The notes: a model not told the origin generated them from the letters alone. A DNA stretch of 64,000 bases from Teretinema zuelzerae (GCF_021021555.1 NZ_JAINWA010000001.1:682001-746000); one strand, 5' to 3'; numbered from the stretch's first letter, positions 52,956 through 61,155 are shown. Program-made: numbers and translations.

Positions 52956-54233
52956 TTACTTCTTGACGGCTCCGGCCCAGATCGAGTCGATTGACTCGAT
53001 AACCTTTTCGCCGGTGATCTTCTTGAACATATACTGCTGCGCGCCGTTCTTGCAACCATCCTCGAACGCGGTCGTAGGATAGGAAGAGAAGGCCCAGGGG
53101 TACGCGCCGTTCTTGTCAACGCTGGAAAGCAGATCCTGGAAGGGCTGTTTCATGCTGGAAAGATCGGCTCCCTTGAAGGCGGGAACGAGCTTGTAGTCTT
53201 CGATCCAGATTTTCTGGGCATCGGGAGACGCGAGCCAGTCCAGGAAGGCGAGAGCAGCGTCCTGCTTTTCCTTGGAAGACTGGGCGGAAACGCCGAAGCA
53301 GGAGTCGATGTCTGCGTACATTTTGTTGAGCTTCGCGTCGTTGAACACGGGATAGGGAATGAAACCACAGTTCAGTGAAGGATTGGTACCAATGGCGGCT
53401 CCGTATGACCAGAGGCCTTGAACCATCATCGCGGCTGAACCCTTGGCGAAGGCTGCCTGCTGCTGATCCCAGCCCCATTCGGCCGCTTTCGGATCCATGT
53501 TGTCTTTGTAGAAGTCGAGCGCAGCGAAGAGCTTCGCGGTGTCCACGGCTCCGTACGAAGTTTTTCCGGCGTTCATGTCCGCGACGAACTTGTCGACCGC
53601 GACGCCTTTCTCTCCGACGAGAAGAGCGGTGTGCACGAGGGTGATGAAGTGTCCGGCAGACCAGTTTTCTGCGAGAAGTCCGGCGAAGGGTGTCACTCCG
53701 TTGGATTTGAGGGTCGCGCAGACACGCTCGAGCTCGCGGGCGGTCGTTGGAGCCTTCAGGCCGTATTTGTCGAAAATATCCTTGTTATAGATGATTCCGA
53801 TTCCCGCGTAGTCCATCGGAAGGGCGTATTGTTTTCCGTTGTAGGTAACGGAAGCTTTAGAGCTGTCCACAACCTTGGACATGACGCTCTGCTTGGACAG
53901 ATCTACTACGTAGCCTTTTTCGGCGTATTCCCAAACGCGGGAGTATGTCTGCATCTGAAGAATGTCGGGTAGCTTACCCTGAGCGGCGCGAGCGGACATG
54001 GTCGCGTCGGCGTCGTTGGGAACGATCAGCAGGGAGATTTTTACTCCGGTTTTCGCGGTGTACGCGTCGACGAGCTTCTTGAGCCCTTCCTGATTTTCCT
54101 GCTTGTAATAGTACATTTCCAGTTCGACCGGCGCAGCGCCGGCTGAACCTGATTTCGCTTCCGCTCCGCCGCTGGCGAATACCGCGCCCGCCAACAGAAC
54201 GAGGCTGACCGCGGCGCTCATGATTTTCTTCAT
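52956..54233 (-). CDS. sugar ABC transporter substrate-binding protein
   Basis: 425 residues from the ATG at 54233, which follows GGAGGAGAGAAA. Signal peptide IMSAAVSLVLLAGAVFAS, then SGGAEA, as in other treponemal binding proteins; no lipobox Cys. The body is a family-1 extracellular binding protein: ELEMYYYKQENQEGLKKLVDAYTAKTGVKI, PDILQMQTYS, AAFAKGSAAMMVQGLWSYGA and ALAFLDWLASPDAQKIWIEDY. It captures an oligosaccharide or sugar in the periplasm. First gene of the operon, under a LacI-operator promoter. Confidence 0.93.
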   Translation of the reverse strand: MKKIMSAAVSLVLLAGAVFASGGAEAKSGSAGAAPVELEMYYYKQENQEGLKKLVDAYTAKTGVKISLLIVPNDADATMSARAAQGKLPDILQMQTYSRVWEYAEKGYVVDLSKQSVMSKVVDSSKASVTYNGKQYALPMDYAGIGIIYNKDIFDKYGLKAPTTARELERVCATLKSNGVTPFAGLLAENWSAGHFITLVHTALLVGEKGVAVDKFVADMNAGKTSYGAVDTAKLFAALDFYKDNMDPKAAEWGWDQQQAAFAKGSAAMMVQGLWSYGAAIGTNPSLNCGFIPYPVFNDAKLNKMYADIDSCFGVSAQSSKEKQDAALAFLDWLASPDAQKIWIEDYKLVPAFKGADLSSMKQPFQDLLSSVDKNGAYPWAFSSYPTTAFEDGCKNGAQQYMFKKITGEKVIESIDSIWAGAVKK

Positions 54234-54279
54234 TTTCTCTCCTCCATCAAATAAAGACATTTGTTTTTCCAACGGCTAT

Positions 54280-54324
54280 TAAACCGCTTTACCTTATTAT
54301 TAAACCGGTTTACTCATTTGTCAA
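54280..54324 (-). promoter_or_regulatory. promoter of the sugar operon with two LacI-type operators
   Basis: Minus strand: -35 TTGACA (54324-54319), 17-bp spacer, -10 AATAAT (54301-54296). Operator 1 TAAACCGGTTTA (54301-54312) is a perfect palindrome inside the spacer. Operator 2 TAAACCGCTTTA (54280-54291) covers the start point. They are 21 bp apart, two helical turns, on the same face, which suits cooperative binding of the LacI protein. Confidence 0.8.
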
Positions 54325-54366
54325 TATAAATAATGAAAGATTTTTTACGGTTCAAAAAAGAAAATC

Positions 54367-55899
54367 TTACTCGGATGTAAAGACCCACTTGCCGTTCGCT
54401 TCCGTCAAGCCGTATTCGTTGCGAAGCAGTTTTTCCAGCCCCGTATGCATTTCCCGGGAAACCGAGGCAAGTTCGGATTTCGATCCGCGAGACGGAGGCA
54501 GGCTGGTCAGCATGGTTTCCATCAGCATTTTAGCCGCAAGGAACCTTCTGCTCTTCTCTACCGCCAGGAACATCGGCTTATCCAACAGACCGATCACTTC
54601 CCAGGTAATCTGCTCAGCCTGGGCGTACTGTCCCGCGTCCTTATCCTGATCCGTGATGCGCAGCGGGAGCCGATACGGAATTTCGTCGAGCAGGGGATCA
54701 AGGCGCTCAAGATCGAAGAGGCCGATTCCGCAATTAAAGAGAACCGGCTTTCCTTCGGCCTCGAAGGCGAGCATGCGTTCGGTCGAAATAACCGGTCCGA
54801 TGTCCGCGCAGCTGAGTTTGCCGGAAGAATCGGCGACCAGAATGCCGCCTTTCACGTCCATGGGAGTGCGCCAGGATTCCTCGAACGCGGCGTCGAAACC
54901 GGAGAGGGCGAACACTGCCAGGGAAACAGGATCCACCGTGTACCCCATGTTGTCGATATTGCCGAGCCAGGCGAAGCGGATTCCCTTGCTCCTGAGTTTC
55001 CGGTAAATAGGGGCGAGCACCTCGAAATTTTGCCCGTGCCCGCCCGGCATCGCGATTCCCGTGTCGGCCCTGCCCCACGCCCGGTCGAAAATCTTGCGCG
55101 GACGGCCTGAGGATGAATGGGTAATAGCGGCCATCATCGTCTGGCTTGCGGTATACATTTCTACGGAGGGGCAGCCCAGAGATTCAGCGAGCGACAGGAG
55201 CCCCGGATCCGCTACATACTCGCGAAGGGCTTCAGCTATCGCGGAGTCTGTATGGACGCTCGTCATCTGAAAAGAAGGAAGGATTACCTCTGGAAGAGTT
55301 CCTATTTCTTCCTTATAAGCCTTCTTATGCTCAAGGAGCATTCTCAATTTCAGGAAGAGGAAACTCCACCCCGGCGAACCGTCCGGGTTCAGGAAGGCGG
55401 GAGTGATGCCCTTGGGCTTTCCGCGGCAATCGTCGGCGAGCGTATGAAAGAGATCCCCGAACTGGTCGAACAGCTCGGGATCCAGCGAACGGTTTTTTTT
55501 GTTGTCCGCATAGCTCGAGGCCGAGCCCCCGTTCAATACGCCGTACGCGGTCTGCGGATATAAGCGGATGCCGATCTTCCGCAGCAGAGCTTCGTCGAGA
55601 AGGAGAAGATCCTCGGACTCCGACGGAACTGCTTGGGCTCCGTTCAATAGAGAAAGCGGGAGGCCCAGATGAAAGAGGCGGGATTCAAGGGCGGCGCGGG
55701 TTTTTGACAATTCGGCGGGACCGCGGCGGTCCACAATCGCGGGATGGGGGAAGGAGGGGACCGTTTCCGGGACAATGCCCCCGGGAGCGTCGTATTTACC
55801 CGCGTTCAGGTCGTCGAGAAAGCGGAACATACGATCGAGATCGACCCCTTCCTTTTCAAGCTGGGACGCAAGGGTCGGAGAAATATCGTCTTTTTTCAA
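54367..55899 (-). CDS. UDPGP-family nucleotidyltransferase-like protein
   Basis: 510 residues, start TTG at 55899 with GGAG nine bases upstream; no better start follows. Resembles UTP-glucose/UDP-HexNAc pyrophosphorylases over the middle part: GVLNGGSASSYADNKK in place of the usual LAGGxGTRLGxxxPK loop, RFAWLGNIDNMGYTVDPVSLAVFALSG, and VISTERMLAFEAEGKPVLFNCGIGLF. The modified loop makes catalytic activity less certain than the fold. It may make an NDP-sugar for surface glycans. It is divergent from YifB and upstream of the sugar operon but outside it. Confidence 0.65.
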   Translation of the reverse strand: MKKDDISPTLASQLEKEGVDLDRMFRFLDDLNAGKYDAPGGIVPETVPSFPHPAIVDRRGPAELSKTRAALESRLFHLGLPLSLLNGAQAVPSESEDLLLLDEALLRKIGIRLYPQTAYGVLNGGSASSYADNKKNRSLDPELFDQFGDLFHTLADDCRGKPKGITPAFLNPDGSPGWSFLFLKLRMLLEHKKAYKEEIGTLPEVILPSFQMTSVHTDSAIAEALREYVADPGLLSLAESLGCPSVEMYTASQTMMAAITHSSSGRPRKIFDRAWGRADTGIAMPGGHGQNFEVLAPIYRKLRSKGIRFAWLGNIDNMGYTVDPVSLAVFALSGFDAAFEESWRTPMDVKGGILVADSSGKLSCADIGPVISTERMLAFEAEGKPVLFNCGIGLFDLERLDPLLDEIPYRLPLRITDQDKDAGQYAQAEQITWEVIGLLDKPMFLAVEKSRRFLAAKMLMETMLTSLPPSRGSKSELASVSREMHTGLEKLLRNEYGLTEANGKWVFTSE

Positions 55900-56049
55900 G
55901 GCTGCACGCTCCTATCAGTAATACCTATAATCATACGAGTACCTAGGGATAATTCAACCATCTTACAGTTTTTGCATGCGAAGTCAACCGAGGCAGACCT
56001 GGGCGGGCAGGAAGGCAGATCCCGCCCTATATGAGGGGCGGAGGATTTC

Positions 56050-57639
56050 ATGCAGATCGTCAGTTTCGCACGCGCCGGCTATACCGGAGAAATCGTAAAA
56101 GTGGAAGCGGATTTACGGAGAGGAATTCCGGCGATAGACATCGTCGGCCTGCCCGACGGAGCGGTGCGCGAAGCCCGGGAGCGGATGCGCGTCGCTATCA
56201 GAAATTCCGGGCTGGACTTTCCCCGCGAACGGATACTCATAAACTTAAGCCCGGCAGACCTGAAAAAAGAGGGAGGATCCTTCGATCTGCCGATTGCGTT
56301 GGGTGTGCTGGCCGCCTCGGAGGGAAACGTACCGGAAGGAGAAGCGATACTGGTTCTGGGGGAACTTGAGCTTTCAGGAACCGTCCGGCCGGTTCGCGGA
56401 GTTCTCGCCGCCGTCGCGCGCGCGCAGGAAGCGGGCATCGCCGACTTCATCCTTCCTGCAGAAAATCTGGAGGAAGCCCGGCTTTTGGGCGCCCCTGCCC
56501 GCGGAGCCCGTAATCTCGCAGAGGCATTGAACGCCTACCACGAAATATGCTCGATACGCGCGCTCTGCGGCTCGGATGCGGAAACAGAAGGCTCCGGCGA
56601 TGCCGACGGCGCGAAGGACATCTCGGCGGAGAATAACGCCGAAGAGCCCCGCTGGAGAAGCTACCGGCTGGGATACGAAGACGTGCGGGGCCAGGAGAGG
56701 CTCGTGCGCGGATTGCAGATCGCGGCCGCCGGAGGCCATCACCTTGTCGCTTGGGGGCCGCCGGGATGCGGAAAAAGCCTGGCGCTGGGACGCTTCGACT
56801 GCCTCCTCCCGGACATGGACCGAAAAACAGCGCTCGAGGCGACCCGCATCCACAGCATCGCCGGAACCCTCGAAGCGGATTTTTCCAACGGCTCTCGCGC
56901 CCTGCTTTCCCGGCCTCCCTTCAGGCAGCCCCATCAAAACGCGAGCCTTGAAGGCATGATCGGAGGCGGGAAGCACTGCCTTCCGGGAGAGATTTCGCTG
57001 GCCCACGGGGGAACCCTTTTTCTCGACGAAGCGGCGCAATTCCGAAGCGGCGTTCTCCAGGCTCTGCGGACTCCCCTCGAAACAGGCACGGTCACCCTCA
57101 GCAGGGCCGGAAAAAACGAAACTTTCCCGGCGGACTTCCAGCTGCTCATGGCCCTCAATCCCTGCCCCTGCGGACACTTCGGAGAAAGCGGCCGGGTATG
57201 CACCTGCGGACCCGAAGCCGTCGACCGCTACTGGAAGCGGCTGGCCGGCCCGTTGCTGGACCGCATGGATATACGGGTGCCTCTCTCCGCGCCTGAAGGC
57301 GAATCGTTCGCGGACCCCGGACGCGCGCCTGATACCGAAAGCCTCAGAAGGGAGATAGACCGGGCACGGAGAATGCAGAGAGAAAGGGGCGCGGTTTTGA
57401 ACGGGAAACTCGCCCCCGGGGACATCGAGAAACTCTGCGTATTATCGGAATCCGCACAGGCGCTGTTCGGAAAAGGGATGGAGACGGCCCGGCTCTCAGG
57501 CCGGGGCGGTCACGGCGTATTGAAGGTATCGCGAACGATCGCGGATATGGAGGGCTCGGTTCTGATAGAAGAAGAACACCTGATGGAGGCCTTCCAATTC
57601 AGAAGATGGTCGGGCTTGCTCCCCGACTTTCTCTCCTGA
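56050..57639 (+). CDS. YifB/ComM family Mg-chelatase-like AAA+ ATPase
   Basis: 529 residues. N-terminal subunit ChlI-like domain (GYTGEIVKVEADLRRGIPAIDIVGLPDGAVREARERMRVAIRNSGLDFP), then AAA+ ATPase with Walker A GPPGCGKSLALG and Walker B GGTLFLDEAAQF, and a C-terminal lid with the Cys cluster CPCGHFGESGRVCTCGP. ComM is a branch-migration helicase acting in natural transformation and homologous recombination. GGGGCGGAGGATTTC precedes the ATG. Convergent with the PHP gene. Confidence 0.92.
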   Translation: MQIVSFARAGYTGEIVKVEADLRRGIPAIDIVGLPDGAVREARERMRVAIRNSGLDFPRERILINLSPADLKKEGGSFDLPIALGVLAASEGNVPEGEAILVLGELELSGTVRPVRGVLAAVARAQEAGIADFILPAENLEEARLLGAPARGARNLAEALNAYHEICSIRALCGSDAETEGSGDADGAKDISAENNAEEPRWRSYRLGYEDVRGQERLVRGLQIAAAGGHHLVAWGPPGCGKSLALGRFDCLLPDMDRKTALEATRIHSIAGTLEADFSNGSRALLSRPPFRQPHQNASLEGMIGGGKHCLPGEISLAHGGTLFLDEAAQFRSGVLQALRTPLETGTVTLSRAGKNETFPADFQLLMALNPCPCGHFGESGRVCTCGPEAVDRYWKRLAGPLLDRMDIRVPLSAPEGESFADPGRAPDTESLRREIDRARRMQRERGAVLNGKLAPGDIEKLCVLSESAQALFGKGMETARLSGRGGHGVLKVSRTIADMEGSVLIEEEHLMEAFQFRRWSGLLPDFLS

Positions 57640-57689
57640 CGCTCGATTCTCGCCTCAGCCGCGCGCACACCATGCGCGGCGGCAAGGGA

Positions 57690-58532
57690 TCAGCCTTTGA
57701 GAATCGCTTCGAGAGCGCCGAAATAATACCGGTCCTCGATTTTCCTTCGTCCGGAAGTCCGCCCGATCTTGCGGTCGGGCCGGGCAGCGCCGTGAAAATC
57801 GCTGCCGGCGGTAACGAACATGCCCAGGCTCGAGGCGAGAGCTTCCAGACGCTCGGCGTCCACGATCCGGGCGGCCGGGTGCCAGGCTTCCAGACCCATC
57901 ACCCCGCGGTCGCGGAAATCTTCCATAACAGCGGGGAGAGCCCCCCAGGAAAGATAGAGCGACAGCGGATGCGCGAGAACCGGTACTCCCCCGCACGCCT
58001 TGATTGCCGCGATCCCCTCGTCGAGCTGAATGCTCTTTCTGTCGAGAAAAAAAGGCCGATCCTTTGCCAGATACCGGTCGAAGGCCTGTTGACGGTTTTT
58101 CACCGCCTTTGATTCAACCAAAAACTGGGCAAAATGCGGCCTGCCGACGGTTTCGCCTCCGGCAAGAGCCGAAACGCGCTCAAGATCGATGTCGATCCCG
58201 GCCTCCTGCATCTTTTGGATTATCTGCCGATTTCGCTCAAGACGGCCGTCCTGCAGCCTTGTTATCATATCGGTAAGACTCGGATGAATCTCTTTAAGGC
58301 CGAGGCCCAGCAGATGGCACTCGCCCGGCTTCCATTCGATATCCAGCTCGATGCCCGCAAGAAAGACCATGCCGACCTCGCGCGCAGCCGCGGAGGCTTC
58401 GTCGATGCCGGTAACGGTATCGTGATCGGTAAGCGCAAGAACGGAAATATCCTCAGATCGGGCGTGAAGCACAAGGTCGCGGGGAGAAAAGGAACCGTCT
58501 GAAGCAGTGGAATGCGTATGTAAGTCTATCAT
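57690..58532 (-). CDS. PHP-domain phosphoesterase
   Basis: 280 residues from the ATG at 58532, after TCGGAGAAATTCATT. The PHP metal-binding motifs are DLHTHSTASDG, LALTDHDTVTGI, GIELDIEWKPGECHLLGLGL, VPVLAHPLSLYLSWGAL and GSDFHGAARPD. The layout is the TrpH/YciV-type 5'-3' exoribonuclease and 3',5'-bisphosphate nucleotidase group. It probably removes phosphate from short nucleotides or trims 5S/23S rRNA ends, as E. coli RNase AM does. Divergent from the CNB-TPR gene. Confidence 0.9.
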   Translation of the reverse strand: MIDLHTHSTASDGSFSPRDLVLHARSEDISVLALTDHDTVTGIDEASAAAREVGMVFLAGIELDIEWKPGECHLLGLGLKEIHPSLTDMITRLQDGRLERNRQIIQKMQEAGIDIDLERVSALAGGETVGRPHFAQFLVESKAVKNRQQAFDRYLAKDRPFFLDRKSIQLDEGIAAIKACGGVPVLAHPLSLYLSWGALPAVMEDFRDRGVMGLEAWHPAARIVDAERLEALASSLGMFVTAGSDFHGAARPDRKIGRTSGRRKIEDRYYFGALEAILKG

Positions 58533-58620
58533 AATGAATTTCTCCGATAGTACCAGAAAAATAGACGAGAAGCGAGCTTGTGTGCTATACTCTTTTCCAT
58601 TAGCAGACAGAGGGGAGACC

Positions 58621-59604
58621 ATGCCAAAGGCCGTTCAGTATAAACCCAATTCAGTCATCTATTTCGCAGGAGACATGGATGAACGAGTGTTTCTTCTGCA
58701 AAAAGGACGAATCGCCCTCACCTCGACCGATATCGAAACCAACAAACAGGTTACCGAATACATCAAAGAAGGCGAATTCTTCGGCGTAAAGTCGGCCCTC
58801 GGACGCTTTCCGCGCGAGGAAAGCGTCATGGTCATCACGGACGCCATGGTTTTGTCGTTTTCCTCCGCCGAATTCGAAGCCTTCGTTCAACCCAACACGC
58901 GCATCGTCATGAAGATGCTCAAAGTCTTCTCGAACCAGCTCAGGCACATACACCGCCAGATCGAATCCCTCCTCCATAGCCATGAAGAAACCAACCCGGA
59001 CGACGGCATGTTCTCGGTCGCGAGCTCCTTCTACAATTCCCAACAGTACCGCGCGGCATCCGAAGTCGCCATACGCTATTTAAAGCTCTTCCCCACCGGC
59101 AAGCACGTGCAGGAAATGAAGCAGATCGCCCAAAACACCCTGCGCTCCGATCACGACTTCGGCGACCATCCCGGAACGGACGAAATGCCCTCCTCCGGCC
59201 CCGCCCAGAGAACCGGAAAGGCCCCGGCGGGCATCGATCCCAATCTCGCCCTCACCCTCGCTGAAGGCCTCGCCGGCCAGCAAAAATGGGACGAAGCCTA
59301 TAAACAGTACCACTCGATCATAGAAGCCGGTTCTTCGCCGGTCCTGGGAAAAGCCTACGTCGGAGCCGGCCGAAGCCTCTTCGAGATGGACGAATACGTC
59401 CGCTGCGCCCAGATCCTCACTTCCTACATCAGCCTCGAACCGAAATCCCTCCAAATGGGAGAAGTGCTGATGTACCTCGGCCTCGCCTACGGCAAAATGG
59501 ATCAAAATGACAAGGCGAAAGCCTTCCTTTCCAAAGCGATGACAATGGCCGGCCCCCTTCTTGTTCCTACTATTAAACAGCACCTTGCAGAGATCGGAGG
59601 CTGA
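58621..59604 (+). CDS. cyclic-nucleotide-binding-domain protein with TPR-like C-terminus
   Basis: 327 residues. CNB domain ~1-120 (IYFAGDMDERVFLLQKGRIALTS, YIKEGEFFGVKSALG), without an HTH. A TPR-like helical segment (~130-170, SVASSFYNSQQYRAASEVAIRYLKLFP) is followed by a linker rich in Pro/Gly and further TPR units to the end (~220-327, AYVGAGRSLFEMDEYVRCAQILTSYISLEP). The gene begins with GAGGGGAGACC before the ATG and lies 3 bp before the next CNB gene. With it, it repeats the order of the 20911 protein, in two pieces. Lacking DNA binding, it is probably a sensor or scaffold. Confidence 0.85.
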   Translation: MPKAVQYKPNSVIYFAGDMDERVFLLQKGRIALTSTDIETNKQVTEYIKEGEFFGVKSALGRFPREESVMVITDAMVLSFSSAEFEAFVQPNTRIVMKMLKVFSNQLRHIHRQIESLLHSHEETNPDDGMFSVASSFYNSQQYRAASEVAIRYLKLFPTGKHVQEMKQIAQNTLRSDHDFGDHPGTDEMPSSGPAQRTGKAPAGIDPNLALTLAEGLAGQQKWDEAYKQYHSIIEAGSSPVLGKAYVGAGRSLFEMDEYVRCAQILTSYISLEPKSLQMGEVLMYLGLAYGKMDQNDKAKAFLSKAMTMAGPLLVPTIKQHLAEIGG

Positions 59605-59607
59605 TGA

Positions 59608-60258
59608 ATGAGCGACGTATTTGCCGCGTTTTCGCGCTTCGCCAAAGTGTTTCCCAAGGGTTCGGTCATCTTTTCCGAATTCGAACCCGGAGACTGCTTC
59701 TACCTCATACAGAGCGGAAGAGTCCAGCTGATTAAAATCGTCAACGGCTTCCAGAAAAACCTCGACATCCTCCAGCCCTCGGAAATTTTCGGCGAAATGG
59801 CCATCCTGGAAAATTCGCCCCGCTCCGCCACCGCCATCGCCTACGACGACGTAAAAGCCCTCGAATTCAACAAAGCCAACTTCGAAGTGCTCATGATGGG
59901 CAATCCCGCCATCGCCATGAAACTTCTTAAAACCTTCGTAAAACGCATCTACGCCCAAAAACGCCGCTTCATGGTCCTCACCATCCCCGAGAAAATGGCG
60001 AGAGTCGGCGACGTATTCCTGATGCTCGACGAAACCCAGCCCTGCCCCGACCGCCTTGCCGACTTCCGCACCTTCAACCTCACCATGGACGACGTCGCCC
60101 GCTGGGCCGGCCTCCCCGTCGAAGAAGTCGAAGACGAACTGCACCGCTACATCGACCAGGGCAAAATGGAAATGTACGACGACCGCATAGTCGTCAAAAA
60201 CCTCCCCGAACTCTCCCGCTACGTCAACGCCCGCCGCTCCCGCGACCCAAACAACTGA
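59608..60258 (+). CDS. Crp/Fnr-family regulator (CNB plus winged helix)
   Basis: 216 residues. CNB domain ~1-120 (IFSEFEPGDCFYLIQSGRVQLIKIVNGFQKNLDILQPSEIFGEMAILENSPRSATAIAYDD), dimerisation helix and C-terminal winged helix (~160-205, MDDVARWAGLPVEEVEDELHRYIDQGKMEMYDDRIVVKNL). Start and stop of the two genes almost touch, so both proteins are made from one message. The recognition helix is poorly like Crp, so DNA binding is likely but not sure. Codon choice and the rich Ala/Asp/Glu content are native-looking. Confidence 0.85.
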   Translation: MSDVFAAFSRFAKVFPKGSVIFSEFEPGDCFYLIQSGRVQLIKIVNGFQKNLDILQPSEIFGEMAILENSPRSATAIAYDDVKALEFNKANFEVLMMGNPAIAMKLLKTFVKRIYAQKRRFMVLTIPEKMARVGDVFLMLDETQPCPDRLADFRTFNLTMDDVARWAGLPVEEVEDELHRYIDQGKMEMYDDRIVVKNLPELSRYVNARRSRDPNN

Positions 60259-60409
60259 CGCGTACAAGCGCGCCTCTGAGACCGCCGCCGAATCCCGCGC
60301 TCACCATATTCCCAATTACAAAAACAAAATATCGAGGCAGAACGGGCCATGGCAAAAGCAGACGGCCGGGCGGAGCCCCCGCCCAGAAATACCCTGCAGG
60401 GGCGTTCTC

Positions 60410-60438
60410 TTGACTCAATAAAACCAACCAGATATACT
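60410..60438 (+). promoter_or_regulatory. promoter of tRNA-Thr
   Basis: -35 TTGACT (60410-60415), 17-bp spacer, -10 TATACT (60433-60438). The tRNA starts 20 bases downstream of the -10 box, leaving a short 5' leader. Confidence 0.7.
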
Positions 60439-60458
60439 CCCTTCTGTCGTTTCAACCC

Positions 60459-60531
60459 GCCAAGATAGCTCAGTCGGCAGAGCAGCACCCTCGTAACGTG
60501 CAGGTCAAGGGTTCGATTCCCTTTCTTGGCT
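60459..60531 (+). tRNA. tRNA-Thr (anticodon CGU)
   Basis: 73 bases folding as a standard tRNA. Acceptor GCCAAGA/TCTTGGC, D stem GCTC/GAGC, anticodon loop CTCGTAA with anticodon CGT, variable AGGTC, T stem AAGGG/CCCTT with loop TTCGATT, discriminator T. CCA is not encoded. The anticodon stem GCACC/CGTGC has a C-C mismatch next to the loop (position 31-39). G1-C72 and C2-G71 agree with threonine identity. It is followed by a terminator and then three elements copying its 3' end. Confidence 0.9.
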
Positions 60532-60533
60532 AG

Positions 60534-60568
60534 AAAAAAGGTCAGTCCAACAGGACTGGCCTTTTTTT
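60534..60568 (+). terminator. bidirectional-looking terminator after tRNA-Thr
   Basis: A-run, then stem GGTCAGTCC/GGACTGGCC with a 4-base loop, then seven T. A-run before and T-run after allow use on either strand. Confidence 0.85.
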
Positions 60569-60571
60569 ATG

Positions 60572-60711
60572 GGCCAAGAAAGGGAATCGATCCGGAGCGA
60601 CGTCCCGAGCGCTGCGAGGGCTTGGCGCATGGATGCGCCAAGAGTCGCGGAGGCGGCCTGGAAGGAGCGCGTACGACGCGCGCGACTGCAAGGCGATTCC
60701 CTTTCTTGGCT
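60572..60711. repeat. tRNA-Thr-derived inverted-repeat element, copy 1
   Basis: A 140-bp unit. Its left end (60572-60589) and right end (60694-60711) are 18-bp inverted repeats with one mismatch, and the right end equals the last 17-18 bases of the tRNA gene (GATTCCCTTTCTTGGCT). The middle contains a perfect 10-bp stem, CTTGGCGCAT, with loop GG (60621-60642), and a smaller stem GCGCGT/ACGCGC. No start codon or Shine-Dalgarno supports a protein, although frames are open on both strands. Confidence 0.85.
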
Positions 60712-60713
60712 AG

Positions 60714-60748
60714 AAAAACAACCGGTCTTTGGGCCGGTTGTTTTTTTT
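60714..60748 (+). terminator. terminator after element copy 1
   Basis: A-run, stem CAACCGG/CCGGTTG around an 8-base loop, then eight T. The stem sequence differs from the terminator after the tRNA. Confidence 0.8.
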
Positions 60749-60751
60749 ATA

Positions 60752-60891
60752 GGCCAAGAAAGGGAATCGATCCGGAGCAACGTCCCGAGCGCTGCGAGGG
60801 CTTGGCGCATGGATGCGCCAAGAGTCGCGTAGGCGGCCTGGAAGGAGCGCGTACGACGCGCGCGACTGCAAGGCGATTCCCTTTCTTGGCT
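60752..60891. repeat. tRNA-Thr-derived inverted-repeat element, copy 2
   Basis: 140 bp, starting 180 bp after copy 1 and differing at only a couple of positions (for example GAGCAACG for GAGCGACG, GTAGGCGG for GGAGGCGG). Both inverted ends and the central hairpin are intact. Confidence 0.85.
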
Positions 60892-60893
60892 AG

Positions 60894-60927
60894 AAAAAAG
60901 GTCAGTCCACAGGACTGGCCTTTTTTT
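60894..60927 (+). terminator. terminator after element copy 2
   Basis: Same stem GGTCAGTCC/GGACTGGCC as the terminator after the tRNA, loop shortened by one base, seven T. Confidence 0.8.
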
Positions 60928-60930
60928 ATG

Positions 60931-61069
60931 GGCCAAGACTGGGAATCGATCCGGAGCAACGTCCCGAGCGCTGCGAGGGCTTGGCGCATGGATGCGCCAA
61001 GAGTTGCGGAGGCGGCTCGCAGGGAGCACACACGAAGTGCGCGACCGTAGAGGATTCCCTTTCTTGGCT
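60931..61069. repeat. tRNA-Thr-derived inverted-repeat element, copy 3 (diverged)
   Basis: 139 bp, 179 bp after copy 2. The left end is altered (GGCCAAGACTGGGAATCG) and the right third is diverged (AGCACACACGAAGTGCG in place of AGCGCGTACGACGCGCG), but the stem pairing is kept by paired changes. The central hairpin is identical. The right end keeps GATTCCCTTTCTTGGCT. Confidence 0.8.
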
Positions 61070-61071
61070 TT

Positions 61072-61109
61072 AAAAAAAGCGCGCGATCCAAAGGATCGTA
61101 CGCTTTTTT
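61072..61109 (+). terminator. terminator after element copy 3
   Basis: Seven A, a G+C-rich imperfect stem GCGCGCGATCC/GGATCGTACGC around AAA, then six T. Confidence 0.75.
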
Positions 61110-61155
61110 AAATTTTGCCCAAAACGTAAAACACATGCAAAAAACGCACACGCGA

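Noticed and set aside
57659-57679. Hairpin CCGCGC/GCGCGG between YifB and the PHP gene
   Set aside because: Short stem with a nine-base loop and no T-run.
60572-61069. CRISPR or integron attC array
   Set aside because: The units are near-identical throughout with no variable cargo, and the GTTRRRY core of attC sites and an integrase are missing.
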